Assembly (NCBI RefSeq): GCF_040529055.1
Contig: NZ_CP132342.1
Coordinates: 4,090,001 to 4,154,000 of the forward strand
From: Xanthomonas sontii
GTDB lineage: Bacteria; Pseudomonadota; Gammaproteobacteria; Xanthomonadales; Xanthomonadaceae
Direction of reading: 5' to 3'
DNA: 64,000 nt
Made by a program: the position numbers and the translations under genes
The notes under the pieces: generated by a model
What the model was told of the DNA's origin: nothing
What the model saw: the letters and a program-made list of their open reading frames with translations, nothing else
The model's database searches: none
Part shown: positions 48,136-56,503 of the stretch, piece after piece
How positions within the stretch are numbered: the first letter of the stretch is position 1
How the letters are laid out: every line of letters starts with the position of its first letter

Positions 48136-48457
48136 GCCGATGGAGGGCGATGGGCAACTGCAGCGCTATACCCTGGGTATAGAAGCAGCACAGTGACGAC
48201 CGCACAGCCGATGCGCCACAACAGGCGCGCGTTCTTCTAAAGCGGGAACAGGGTTGATCGCTCCGGGCTATACCCCGGGTATAGCGGCGGTGACAAGGTC
48301 TGCGCACCGCGGTCCTCGCTGGATCGCGTAACCCTCTCCGTCTATCCACCACACCGGCCGAGATCGAATCAGGCGGCTCCGGGCTGCGGGTTGTTGACGG
48401 ACAGCCTTCCCGGCCCGCGGCGACGCTAGCGGCTCGTACATCCATCGCGAGTCATCC
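48136..48457. promoter_or_regulatory. control region with twin CTATACCC-N-GGGTATAG palindromes
   Basis: Two palindromes lie in this 322-bp gap: CTATACCC-T-GGGTATAG at 48166-48182 and GCTATACCC-C-GGGTATAGC at 48267-48285. Their centres are 102 bp apart, close to ten helical turns. They precede the TIGR03761-type, DUF3158, SSB and topoisomerase genes and are strong operator candidates. Confidence 0.7.
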
Positions 48458-49300
48458 ATGGCTGAAACTCCCAACACCCCTGCCCTGCAGCTCAACCTCG
48501 GGTCGCTGCGCAGCGCGATGTCGCTGACGCTGCACACCCACCACGCATCCCGGATTTGGCATGGCCGCGCACCGGCGGAGGGCCGGGCCGGCATCGTCGG
48601 GCTCAATGGCTATATCGCCGTGATGAACAAGATGAAGCGCGGCGCAGAGCAGGACGATCCGTACTCGGACTGGTGGATGCTGCGCATCGAGGAGAAGCTG
48701 TCGCAGACCGACATCGCCCTGCGGCAGTTGCGCGAGCAGGTGGACCGCGCACTCACCGGCGTACCGGCCGCGCTGTCGCTGGGCGAGAACCTCAACGTGC
48801 AGCCGATCCGTCTGCCTCTGTTCGTCAATGCGCAGCTGGGCTTCATGGCCGTGTACCTGCTGGCCGACTACGACGAACTGGCGCGCAAGCTCATCCTTGC
48901 CCACCACACCGCGCTCATCGATCGCTCCACGCTGGAGCGCTGGCTCAACGAAGGAGCCCATGCGCTGCGAAGCCTGTTCTCCCTGGCGCAGCAGTACCGT
49001 TATTCCGGCTGCACCCGGGACGACTTCGCCGCCAAGAACGCCGCAGCCCGGGCTGCCGTGGAGAAGTACGGCGAACTGCCGCAGGATGTGCTCGAAGGAA
49101 CCCGCCGCTCCCGCTACGCGCCGCCCATCGTCCGACGTTCCGGCTTGGCCCGCACGACCATTGCGGCGGCCGACGACATCGCATCTGCCGAGCCGGGTGA
49201 TGCCGCAGGGCCGGAGAGCAAGGACGCCACGAGCCATGACAGCTCGGCCGGGGAACCCGACGGCGACGAGGGTCACGAAGGCGAAGGCACTGCGCCATGA
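48458..49300 (+). CDS. TIGR03761-type (PFL_4669) integrating conjugative element protein
   Basis: The 280-residue protein starts MAETPNTPALQLNLGSLRS. It has the segments LHTHHASRIWHGRAPAEGRAGIVGLNG (first part LHTHHASRIWHGR), DDPYSDWWMLRIEEKL and LPLFVNAQLGFMAVYLLADYDELARK typical of the PFL_4669 family. An acidic disordered tail begins around residue 225. The family is found only in ICEs and islands and its role is unknown. Its stop overlaps the DUF3158-like gene by 4 bp. Confidence 0.82.
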   Translation: MAETPNTPALQLNLGSLRSAMSLTLHTHHASRIWHGRAPAEGRAGIVGLNGYIAVMNKMKRGAEQDDPYSDWWMLRIEEKLSQTDIALRQLREQVDRALTGVPAALSLGENLNVQPIRLPLFVNAQLGFMAVYLLADYDELARKLILAHHTALIDRSTLERWLNEGAHALRSLFSLAQQYRYSGCTRDDFAAKNAAARAAVEKYGELPQDVLEGTRRSRYAPPIVRRSGLARTTIAAADDIASAEPGDAAGPESKDATSHDSSAGEPDGDEGHEGEGTAP

Positions 49301-49851
49301 CGGAGCCGACTTCCTGCGCCAGTGGCGGCTCGCGGCGCTTCGCACCGCTGGAACAGGCGGACTTTCGCGGACTACGACAGGCGGCCTCTCTAAAAGGCCT
49401 TTTACAGCCTTTTAAAGGTAAGGGGCCTCTGGAGGCCTGGGCCAGCGAATGCCATGCGCTGCGTGACGCGCTCACGGCCATGGCGCAGCGGCGCGTGCTG
49501 GCGCAGGCGAACCAGTACCCCTATCTGCTGCTGCCCGTCCATCTGGCCCAGCAGGCCACTGGCGCAGGGACGAACTTCCTGCGCTGGCGCAGGCACGACC
49601 GCTCCGCGATGGGTGTGGCGCTGTGGGAACAGATGATGGCCAGCACCGCGACGCCGGAAGGCTTGATCGACGATCTGCACGCCATGGAGGTGCAGCGGGT
49701 GGTGCTCAACATGCAAGTGAGCCTGCTGCACACCCTGGGGCGGCAGGCAATGGACTGCGCCAGCAAGATTGCCAGCGCCGAGGCCGTCTACCTGCGCCGG
49801 AGCACACCGAGATCTGAGGGCTGCCAGCGCGGCGGCCACCCGACGCCGTGA
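49297..49851 (+). CDS. DUF3158-like ICE protein
   Basis: The 184-residue protein contains FAPLEQADFRGLRQAASLKG, LLQPFKGKGPLEAWASECHA and LPVHLAQQATGAGTNFLRWR, matching the DUF3158 proteins that precede SSB in PFGI-1 ICEs. It is helical, with no membrane segment. The early part is encoded by a cluster of small palindromes (49392-49437). Function unknown; the position suggests DNA processing or replication. Confidence 0.8.
   Translation: MTEPTSCASGGSRRFAPLEQADFRGLRQAASLKGLLQPFKGKGPLEAWASECHALRDALTAMAQRRVLAQANQYPYLLLPVHLAQQATGAGTNFLRWRRHDRSAMGVALWEQMMASTATPEGLIDDLHAMEVQRVVLNMQVSLLHTLGRQAMDCASKIASAEAVYLRRSTPRSEGCQRGGHPTP
49392..49437. other. cluster of palindromes within the DUF3158-like gene
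   Basis: AAAAGGCCTTTT (49392-49403), CCTTTTAAAGG (49408-49418) and GGCCTC-TG-GAGGCC (49424-49437) follow one another within 46 bp of coding DNA. They share AAGGCC/GGCCT units and could be protein-binding sites. Confidence 0.4.
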
Positions 49852-49939
49852 CGCGGCAACGGGCATCCCTCTGGCTCGATCCAACCCACCTGCGCTGACG
49901 TTCGCTGGCGCATTTCCCACCACCACGACGGAGAAGACC

Positions 49940-50326
49940 ATGAGCACCCATTTCCATGGCGAAGGCAACATCGGCTCACCCCCGAAATTCGACGAGTATC
50001 CGAACGGCAACGATGAGCCGCGGCGCGTGCTGCGGCTCAATGTGTACTTCGACAATCCTACGCCCGGCAAGGATGGCGCCTACGAAGATCGCGGAGGCTT
50101 CTGGGCGCCTGTGGACTGGTGGCACCGCGACGCGGAGCACTGGGCAAGGCTGTTCGCCAAAGGAATGCGGGTCGTCGTGCGTGGACGCATGATTCGCGAC
50201 GCATGGACGGACGAGGAAGGCCAGCCGCGCACGACATACAAGGTGGACGCCCGCAGCGTCGCCATCCTGCCGTACCGGCTGGATTCGATTGAGCTCAGCC
50301 CCAAGCCCGGTGCCGGTGACGAATAG
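49940..50326 (+). CDS. ssb: single-stranded DNA-binding protein (ICE type)
   Basis: The 128-residue protein has an OB-fold pattern: RVLRLNVYFDNPTPG, GGFWAPVDWWHRDAEHWARLF, AKGMRVVVRGRMIRDAWTDE and YKVDARSVAILPYRL. The acidic C-terminal tip of chromosomal SSB is replaced by a short GAGDE end. It lies between DUF3158 and topoisomerase III, as in PFGI-1 ICEs. It likely coats the transferred strand or the replicating circle. Confidence 0.85.
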   Translation: MSTHFHGEGNIGSPPKFDEYPNGNDEPRRVLRLNVYFDNPTPGKDGAYEDRGGFWAPVDWWHRDAEHWARLFAKGMRVVVRGRMIRDAWTDEEGQPRTTYKVDARSVAILPYRLDSIELSPKPGAGDE

Positions 50327-50490
50327 CCATCGCTGGGCGCCTTCACCCGCGATGGCGCCACAGGCGGCGCTCCGGCACCCAGCAACCCGGAGCGTGCGGC
50401 GCGCGCCTTGTTCGCTGCGCCAGCCCAGCGGGCCCGCGATGCTGACGGCCATTCGATGACCGTCATGCATTTTCCCGGAGGGCCTCTCTC

Positions 50491-52533
50491 ATGCGCGTGG
50501 TTCTGTGCGAGAAGCCGTCCCAAGGCAAGGACATCGCCAGGGTCCTGGGCGCACACCAGCGCGAAGCGGGCTGCCTGGCCGGGCCGGGCATCAAGGTCAC
50601 CTGGGGCATCGGCCACCTGATCGAGGCTGCGCCTCCGGAGGCCTACGGCGAGCACTATCAGCGCTGGTCGCTGGAGACGCTGCCGATCGTTCCACAGCAG
50701 TGGCGGTGGGTGGTCAAAGCCGACACCGCTTCGCAATTTAAGGTCGTCCAGCGCCTGCTGGCACAGGCGTCCGAACTCATCATTGCCACGGACGCCGATC
50801 GCGAGGGCGAGATGATCGCCCGCGAGTTGGTCGAGTACTGCGGATACCGCGGCCCCATACAACGGCTATGGCTCTCCGCGCTCAACGATGCGTCGATCCG
50901 CAAAGCGCTGGGCTCCCTGCGGGCATCGCACGAGACGTTTCCGCTGTACCACTGCGCTCTCGCGCGCTCCCATGCGGACTGGCTCGTCGGCATCAATCTC
51001 ACGCGCCTTTTCACGCTGCTGGGGCGCAAGGCCGGCTTCGACGGGGTGCTTTCGGTGGGCCGCGTGCAGACGCCCACCCTCAAGCTGGTCATTGACCGCG
51101 ATCGGGAGATCGCAGCATTCGTTCCGGTCCCGTTCTGGTCCATCGAAGTCTCGCTCTCGGCGGGTGAACAGGCATTCTCCGCGCACTGGGCTCCACCTGC
51201 AGCCGTCGCGGACGATGCAGGCCGGTGCGTGCAGCAGAGTGCGGCTCAACATGCGGCCGCTGCCATCCGCACGGCCGGGCACGCGCAGGTCACGGGCATC
51301 GATACCGAGCGTGTGCAGGAAGGCCCTCCGCTTCCCTTCGACCTGAGCACGCTGCAGGAAGTATGTTCACGGCGTCTCTGCCTCGACGTGCAGGAGACGC
51401 TCGACATCGCCCAGGCCTTGTACGAGACACACAAGGCGACGACGTATCCGCGTACCGACGCGGGCTATCTGCCAGAGAACATGCTCGCCGAGGTTCCCAC
51501 GGTCATCCAGAGCCTGTTGAAGACGGACCCGGCGCTGCAGCCGCTCATCCAACACCTCGACGTGGGCCAGCGTTCCCGCGCCTGGAACGACGCCAAGATC
51601 GCGGCCCACCACGCCATCATCCCGACGCTGGAGCCCGCCAACCTGTCGGCGATGTCCGAGAAGGAGATGGCCGTGTACCGGCTCATCCGCGCCCACTACC
51701 TGGCCCAGTTCCTTCCCCATCACGCGTACGACCGGACGACGGTGCGCCTTGCATGCGGCGGACAAGCGCTTCAGGCGTCCGGAAAGCAGGTCATCGACGC
51801 GGGCTGGAAGCTGGCGTTCTCGGCCCCATCACTCCCCGGTGCAGTGACGGAGGCTCCCGAAGCCGAGACGGACAGCGAAGCTCCGCGCGACCAGGCGCTT
51901 CCGGCGCTGCGGGAAGGCATGGCCTGCCAGGTCAGGTCGCTCGATCTGAAGTCGCTGCACACCAAGGCTCCGCCCCCCTACACCCAGGGCGAGCTCGTCA
52001 AGGCGATGAAGACCGTCGCCAAGCTCGTCACCGATCCGCGCCTGAAGCAAACGCTCAGGGAGACGACCGGCATCGGAACGGAGGCGACGCGCGCGAACAT
52101 CATCAGCGGGCTGCTCGCGCGCGGGTTCCTCGTGCGCAAGGGCCGCGCGGTCCGCGCATCTGAGACCGCGATGACGCTCATCGACGCAGTTCCCTCTGCG
52201 ATCGCGGACCCCGGCACCACGGCAATCTGGGAGCAGGCGCTGCACATGATCGAGGCGCGCAAGATGGACCTCGAATCGTTCGTCTCGAAGCAGGCCGCAT
52301 GGGTTTCGCAGTTGGTCGAACAACATCGGGAGGCCACTCTCGCGATCCGCATTCCCGCGGGTCCGCCATGCCCGCTGTGCGGTGCCGTAACGCGTCAGCG
52401 CACCGGCAAAACCGGAGCCTTCTGGTCCTGCTCCCGCTATCCTGACTGCAAGGGCACCGTCGCGATCGACTCTGCCAAATCAGGCCCCCGCAACGGGCTG
52501 CGCAAGCCGCGCCCCGCGCGCAAGCACGGCTAG
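50491..52533 (+). CDS. topB: DNA topoisomerase III (ICE-encoded)
   Basis: The 680-residue type IA topoisomerase has the Toprim domain (LCEKPSQGKDIARVLG at the N-terminus; IIATDADREGEM with DxDxE), catalytic Tyr319 in TTYPRTDAGYLP, and a C-terminal zinc finger (CPLCGAVTRQ, SCSRYPDC). ICE-borne TopB resolves replication or transfer intermediates. A CGGAGGG ribosome site precedes the ATG. Length is normal for the family. Confidence 0.95.
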   Translation: MRVVLCEKPSQGKDIARVLGAHQREAGCLAGPGIKVTWGIGHLIEAAPPEAYGEHYQRWSLETLPIVPQQWRWVVKADTASQFKVVQRLLAQASELIIATDADREGEMIARELVEYCGYRGPIQRLWLSALNDASIRKALGSLRASHETFPLYHCALARSHADWLVGINLTRLFTLLGRKAGFDGVLSVGRVQTPTLKLVIDRDREIAAFVPVPFWSIEVSLSAGEQAFSAHWAPPAAVADDAGRCVQQSAAQHAAAAIRTAGHAQVTGIDTERVQEGPPLPFDLSTLQEVCSRRLCLDVQETLDIAQALYETHKATTYPRTDAGYLPENMLAEVPTVIQSLLKTDPALQPLIQHLDVGQRSRAWNDAKIAAHHAIIPTLEPANLSAMSEKEMAVYRLIRAHYLAQFLPHHAYDRTTVRLACGGQALQASGKQVIDAGWKLAFSAPSLPGAVTEAPEAETDSEAPRDQALPALREGMACQVRSLDLKSLHTKAPPPYTQGELVKAMKTVAKLVTDPRLKQTLRETTGIGTEATRANIISGLLARGFLVRKGRAVRASETAMTLIDAVPSAIADPGTTAIWEQALHMIEARKMDLESFVSKQAAWVSQLVEQHREATLAIRIPAGPPCPLCGAVTRQRTGKTGAFWSCSRYPDCKGTVAIDSAKSGPRNGLRKPRPARKHG

Positions 52534-53014
52534 TCTCGGCGCCCCTTTCCCCATCACCCGACCGCACCGCAGGTGCGGCCGCCTCGCGCCCCGCGAGGCC
52601 CCCAGCATGCACCGCCTTCTGCGATGCGTGCCCGCCGGCAGGGCCATGCCCGCCGGCGGAAGGCCCATTCGTCCGCACGCCGCTGCCGCGGCCCCGTACT
52701 GATCGCGTGTTTCCGTTGCCGACGGGTCTCCCGGCGCCCTGCGCACCGCGCGGGCCGCCCGGAGACCCGTCGGGTCAACGGCAGTCCTTGCCGGCGCCCA
52801 CCGGCGCAACAACGGGCTCCCTTTGTGCGCGGATGCGTGCCAAGGAATTTCGGCTCCAGCCACGACACGGGCCGGGTGATCTGCGCTGCACGGGGTTCTT
52901 ACGCCGACCTGCGTGCGATGCGTTCCACGGGTGGCCACTTCCTCGCCAGCCGGAGACCCCCGCGGTCTTCGGCGCCTTCCTCCTGCCGCCCCCCCCAACG
53001 CACAGGAGAACCCC
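52534..53014. ncRNA. 481-bp non-coding, highly structured region upstream of the methyltransferase
   Basis: No gene fits. The region folds strongly on paper. The main hairpin pairs 52713-52731 with 52761-52781, a 19-bp stem (CCGTTG plus CCGACGGGTCTCC against the complement) broken only by a 2-nt bulge. Smaller stems include CCTCGCG-CCC-CGCGAGG type (about 52577-52596) and GCCGGC...GCCGGC pairs near 52785-52805. It could be a structured leader RNA of the methyltransferase gene, a separate RNA, or a DNA site such as oriT. Confidence 0.45.
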
Positions 53015-54475
53015 ATGAAACCCACACACCCCGACACCGAGGCCATCGATTACGGCAGCGTCTGCAGCGGCATCGAAGCCGTCAGCCTCGCGTGGGAGCC
53101 GCTCGGCCTCAGACCGGCATGGTTTGCCGAGACGGATGCCTTCGCGAGCGCCGTTCTCGCGCATCGCTTCCCGCATGTACCCAACCTCGGCGACATGACA
53201 TTGCTGGCGCGCCGCATCCGCGTGCGCGAGGTCGCCGCACCCGCCGTCCTGGTCGGCGGCACGCCGTGCCAGTCGTTCAGCACTGCGGGAGCCCGCCAGG
53301 GGCTTGCCGATCCGCGCGGTGCGCTCACCCTTGCCTATGTGGAGATCGCCAATGCCATCGACCAAGTCCGTTCCCGCGCCCACCTTCCGCCCGCGACGGT
53401 CGTCTGGGAGAACGTTCCCGGCGTGCTCAGCGACCGGGGCAATGCCTTCGGCTGCCTGCTGGGCGCACTGGCCGGCGAAGGCCGTGCTCTCCAACCGCCA
53501 GGGAAGCGGTGGACGCACGCTGGTTGTGTGTCTGGCCCCCGGCGCCGCATCGCCTGGCGCGTGCTCGACGCCCAATACTTCGGCCTCGCCCAGCGCCGCA
53601 AGCGCGTGTTTCTTGTGGCAAGTGGTCGAAGCGACCTCGATCCCGCCGAGGTACTTTTTGAGCGAGAAGGCCTGCCGCGGCATCCTGCGACGGGCAGCGC
53701 GCCGCGGGAAAGCGATTCCTCCGCTGCTGGAACTTGCGCTGCAACAGCAGGCGGGAGATCAGGGCTGAAATCGCCGTACGGCCCAGTCCGCTTCTCGGTA
53801 GGGTTCGGCAACGGCCTGGAGCCGACCGAGCTCGCGGCATGCCTGATGGGTGCGCCGCCACGGTTCGATCTCTCTACCGAAACCGTACTGGTCCAGTCGG
53901 TGGCCGGCGCGATCAGCCACACCTTGGACACCGCGAACGGGGGCAAAGGATGCGGCGAGGACGGCACGGGCAAGGGCGTGCCCATCATCGCCTTCACTGC
54001 ACAGGGGTGCGGCGCCGACGCGCTCAGCGGGCGGTGCCCGACCTTGCGGGCCGGAGGCCACCGCTCCGCCCATGCGAACGGCGGTGTCGTCCCGGCGATC
54101 GTGTTCGCGCAGAACTCCCGCAATGAGCTGCGTTGGGAGGGCGGCCAAGGCCGGATCGCGGGCACGCTCTCCACTGGCGGCGGGAAGCCCGGCCAGGGCC
54201 ACCCCATGGTGCTGCAGGCGGCGGCCCACGAAGACCACTTCGTATGCGAGCCTTCAGTCGACGGCAGCTGGGGCTCGCGCTGGCGCGTGCGGCGGCTCAT
54301 GCCGCGCGAGTGTGAGCGACTGCAGGGCATGCCGGACGATCACACGCTGGTGCCCTACCGCGGCAAGCCTGCGTCGGATGGGCCGCGCTACAAGGCCATC
54401 GGCAACTCGATGGCCGTGCCGTGCGTCGCGTGGATCGGCGCGCGGCTGCAGCGCGCCCTGTCGGGAGCACCCTGA
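53015..54475 (+). CDS. DNA (cytosine-5) methyltransferase, orphan
   Basis: The 486-residue protein starts MKPTHPDTEAIDYGSVCSGI. It has SAM motif I (GSVCSGIEAVSLAWE), the catalytic Cys85 in GGTPCQSFSTAG, the ENV motif at Glu132 (VVWENVPGV), RRRIAWR, and C-terminal motifs IX/X (RRLMPRECERLQGMPDDHT and YKAIGNSMAVP). The target-recognition region (about 200-430) is long. AGGAG precedes the ATG at 53015. No restriction enzyme gene is near, so it is probably a protective or regulatory methylase, common after topB in these ICEs. Confidence 0.92.
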   Translation: MKPTHPDTEAIDYGSVCSGIEAVSLAWEPLGLRPAWFAETDAFASAVLAHRFPHVPNLGDMTLLARRIRVREVAAPAVLVGGTPCQSFSTAGARQGLADPRGALTLAYVEIANAIDQVRSRAHLPPATVVWENVPGVLSDRGNAFGCLLGALAGEGRALQPPGKRWTHAGCVSGPRRRIAWRVLDAQYFGLAQRRKRVFLVASGRSDLDPAEVLFEREGLPRHPATGSAPRESDSSAAGTCAATAGGRSGLKSPYGPVRFSVGFGNGLEPTELAACLMGAPPRFDLSTETVLVQSVAGAISHTLDTANGGKGCGEDGTGKGVPIIAFTAQGCGADALSGRCPTLRAGGHRSAHANGGVVPAIVFAQNSRNELRWEGGQGRIAGTLSTGGGKPGQGHPMVLQAAAHEDHFVCEPSVDGSWGSRWRVRRLMPRECERLQGMPDDHTLVPYRGKPASDGPRYKAIGNSMAVPCVAWIGARLQRALSGAP

Positions 54476-54628
54476 CCCATCGTCAGAAAACCCCGACCCG
54501 TCGCAGGGCGGGTTCCCGATGGCCGGAGCCCGGGCCGGTGCGCGATGATGGCGCTGCCGACCCGGGGCCTTTGGCCGCTCGACCCGAGGGGCGCCCGAGC
54601 AGCGCCGATCCGGCCAAACGGTTCATGC

Positions 54629-54651
54629 GGCGTCTCAGCCGATGAGACGCC
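54629..54651. other. perfect hairpin upstream of a small gene
   Basis: GGCGTCTCA-GCCGA-TGAGACGCC is a perfect 9-bp stem, 10 bp before the ATG at 54662. Without a T-run it is more likely a regulatory structure than a terminator. Confidence 0.45.
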
Positions 54652-54661
54652 ACCGGATAGC

Positions 54662-55000
54662 ATGGCCCGCATGCCGCTACCAGAACACTTCGCGTGGGAA
54701 ACGGACCGGTGGGGCAAGACTTGGCTGCTGTGTCATCGCTCCATTGTCGCGAGCGTTAGCAGTACTTTGTTCCCCGACGGCCGGTGGATCGCGCACGTGA
54801 ACCGGCACGATGAAAGAACAGCCAGTTACCCACACGCCTACTTCCGCTCGCAGGGATCAGCGATGCGGTCGGTGGAGCGGTGGGCGTGCGCGCACGCCGG
54901 GCGCCTTCTACACGAATTGGCGACCAACGCGCGGCGAAGGATTCCGGGACCGGCGCCGAGCCGCGAGGAAAAGCGGTTGGCGCGGAAGATGCGGGGGTGA
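54662..55000 (+). CDS. uncharacterised small protein
   Basis: The 112-residue protein starts MARMPLPEHFAWETDRWGKT. It has an aromatic and basic composition and an ordered core (WLLCHRSIVASVSSTLFPDG, RWIAHVNRHDERTASYPHAY) with a basic C-terminal helix (APSREEKRLARKMRG). It resembles small ICE accessory proteins but I do not recognise the family. A second in-frame ATG at 54671 is possible. It follows the methyltransferase gene in the same direction. Confidence 0.6.
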   Translation: MARMPLPEHFAWETDRWGKTWLLCHRSIVASVSSTLFPDGRWIAHVNRHDERTASYPHAYFRSQGSAMRSVERWACAHAGRLLHELATNARRRIPGPAPSREEKRLARKMRG

Positions 55001-55058
55001 GAACAGGCGGCTACGGAATCTCAACATCGCTGCTTCACCGCACATGACGCATGCGCCC

Positions 55059-56045
55059 TTACTTTCCGCGGGCGAGATCGATTTGCTCTTGAATGTAGCC
55101 GTCAAGCTGCGAGACGCCTTCGTCCAGTGCAGCACGAAACGACACGGTCTGATTCATGAAGTCGCAGTATTTTTTCAGCGCCGCATCCGCGTCCCGCTCC
55201 TTCTTCAGCGAGGCGTGCCGCCTTTTCCAACTGGCAATCGGATCAGTCTTCACCTGCCAGTTGTAGTTGTGCCCTAACCATTCGACGACTTCGCCCATGT
55301 TCGAGGCCTTGAATCCTTTGCTTTTCACAAAGGCCTTGGCCTGATCGGTCCATGCGAACGGCCAAGCTTGGCAATGCCGAACTGCTTCGTCCCTGCTTGG
55401 ACGGTTGGGCGCGTTGTCGGCGATGAAGTTGAGCCCGTCATCGACCTGATCGATTGTCGCGAGCATATCTGCCTGGAGATCGTCGATAAGGCTCTCGCCA
55501 AGCGCTTCGGCGACCTCAGCGAGCCGGTCAAATGCTCGTGCGAAAGCATCCTTCTGGTCAAAAATTCCGGGCCTGCCGAGGTACTTCACGGCGCGATGCG
55601 ATATCTGGTCGCCGGAGTAGATACCGTAGAAGGCGGGCTTGTAGGCCTTGAGCACGGCACACGCCGCTCGGAAGTAGAACACAGCGAGGGAATGCAGAAT
55701 GCCCTCATGACGACTGCCCTGATGATAGGCAGAATTTCTGAAGGAATGCAGGTACTGAATGCTATCTGCCGTGGCCGCAGCGATCATTTGTGTCTCGCGC
55801 GCGTAGGCCACTTTGGCGTCGAAAGCGCGACCAGTCGCAGCCACTGCCGTCTTCAGTTCCGGCTCCAACTCTCCTGCGAGAGTCCTCCTCCGCATGAGAC
55901 TGTCCTTCGCATACTGGTGCAGAACCAGTTCCACGACGTTGTCGACAAGCATGAGAGCGAATCGGTCAAAGTTCCTTTCGCGAACCGCCAGTTGATCGAT
56001 GGCCAAGTCAAGTTGGTCAATTTGGTCTGCCATGAATTGATTCAT
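55059..56045 (-). CDS. HEPN-like protein of unknown function
   Basis: The 328-residue, largely helical protein has the segment SFRNSAYHQGSRHEG, in which Arg103, Asn104 and His108 form an RN-x3-H motif of the kind used by HEPN ribonucleases (R-x4-6-H). The N-terminal half has several Asp/Leu-rich helices; the C-terminal half (from about 215) is basic with a coiled-coil-like helix (WKRRHASLKKERDADAALKKY). It is the only minus-strand gene in the right part of the ICE and has lower GC content than its neighbours, so it looks like an inserted defence or toxin cassette. The HEPN call rests on one motif and helical context. Confidence 0.65.
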   Translation of the reverse strand: MNQFMADQIDQLDLAIDQLAVRERNFDRFALMLVDNVVELVLHQYAKDSLMRRRTLAGELEPELKTAVAATGRAFDAKVAYARETQMIAAATADSIQYLHSFRNSAYHQGSRHEGILHSLAVFYFRAACAVLKAYKPAFYGIYSGDQISHRAVKYLGRPGIFDQKDAFARAFDRLAEVAEALGESLIDDLQADMLATIDQVDDGLNFIADNAPNRPSRDEAVRHCQAWPFAWTDQAKAFVKSKGFKASNMGEVVEWLGHNYNWQVKTDPIASWKRRHASLKKERDADAALKKYCDFMNQTVSFRAALDEGVSQLDGYIQEQIDLARGK

Positions 56046-56503
56046 GAAGCACTACTCCCATTGTTCTGGGGCAAGTCTAGTCTTCGGCCAGAGCTTGGTA
56101 CTCCTCGCCCATCGCATCCGCGGTGCAGAAGTGACTGCGTCGACCCTTGCTACTCCGTTCTGGAGCGGTCCCCTTTAAGGTGGGCTGCGATATCGAATTG
56201 ATTGCCTCCAGGGCCTAGCAGTCGGCCGGATGCTGGCCGCTTGCGCTGCTGACGACCTCGTCAGTGCCATGCCAGCAGCCAGGATCCTAGGGCTGCGACG
56301 AGAGCCATCTCTCGCGCTATCCGCCAGTCCGCTTCGCATCACGCCAACGGACGCCGCCCCCTCCCGGGGCGTTGATGCCATCCCTTCCACGGGCCACTCT
56401 GCCCACTTCTTTTCCACCGGCCAACGTCCTGTTCGCCCGCTAATGCGAGCGGACCGGCTCGCGCCCGCGTGCGCCACGGCGCACTCCCTCCAAGGAGCCA
56501 ACC
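56046..56503. other. intergenic leader region with structured RNA copy A
   Basis: The 458-bp gap is divergent between the HEPN-like and GHKL genes. It contains structured element A at 56246-56340, 163 nt before the GHKL start. Promoters for both genes must lie here. Confidence 0.5.
56246..56340 (+). ncRNA. three-hairpin structured RNA element, copy A
   Basis: Stem 1 is CTGACG-ACCT-CGTCAG (56249-56264), stem 2 GCAGCC-N10-GGCTGC (56275-56296) and stem 3 CGAGAG-CCAT-CTCTCG (56299-56314). The conserved tail CCAGTCCGCTTCGCATC follows. ATGCC joins stems 1 and 2. The stem bases differ from copies B-D but pairing is kept. Confidence 0.7.
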
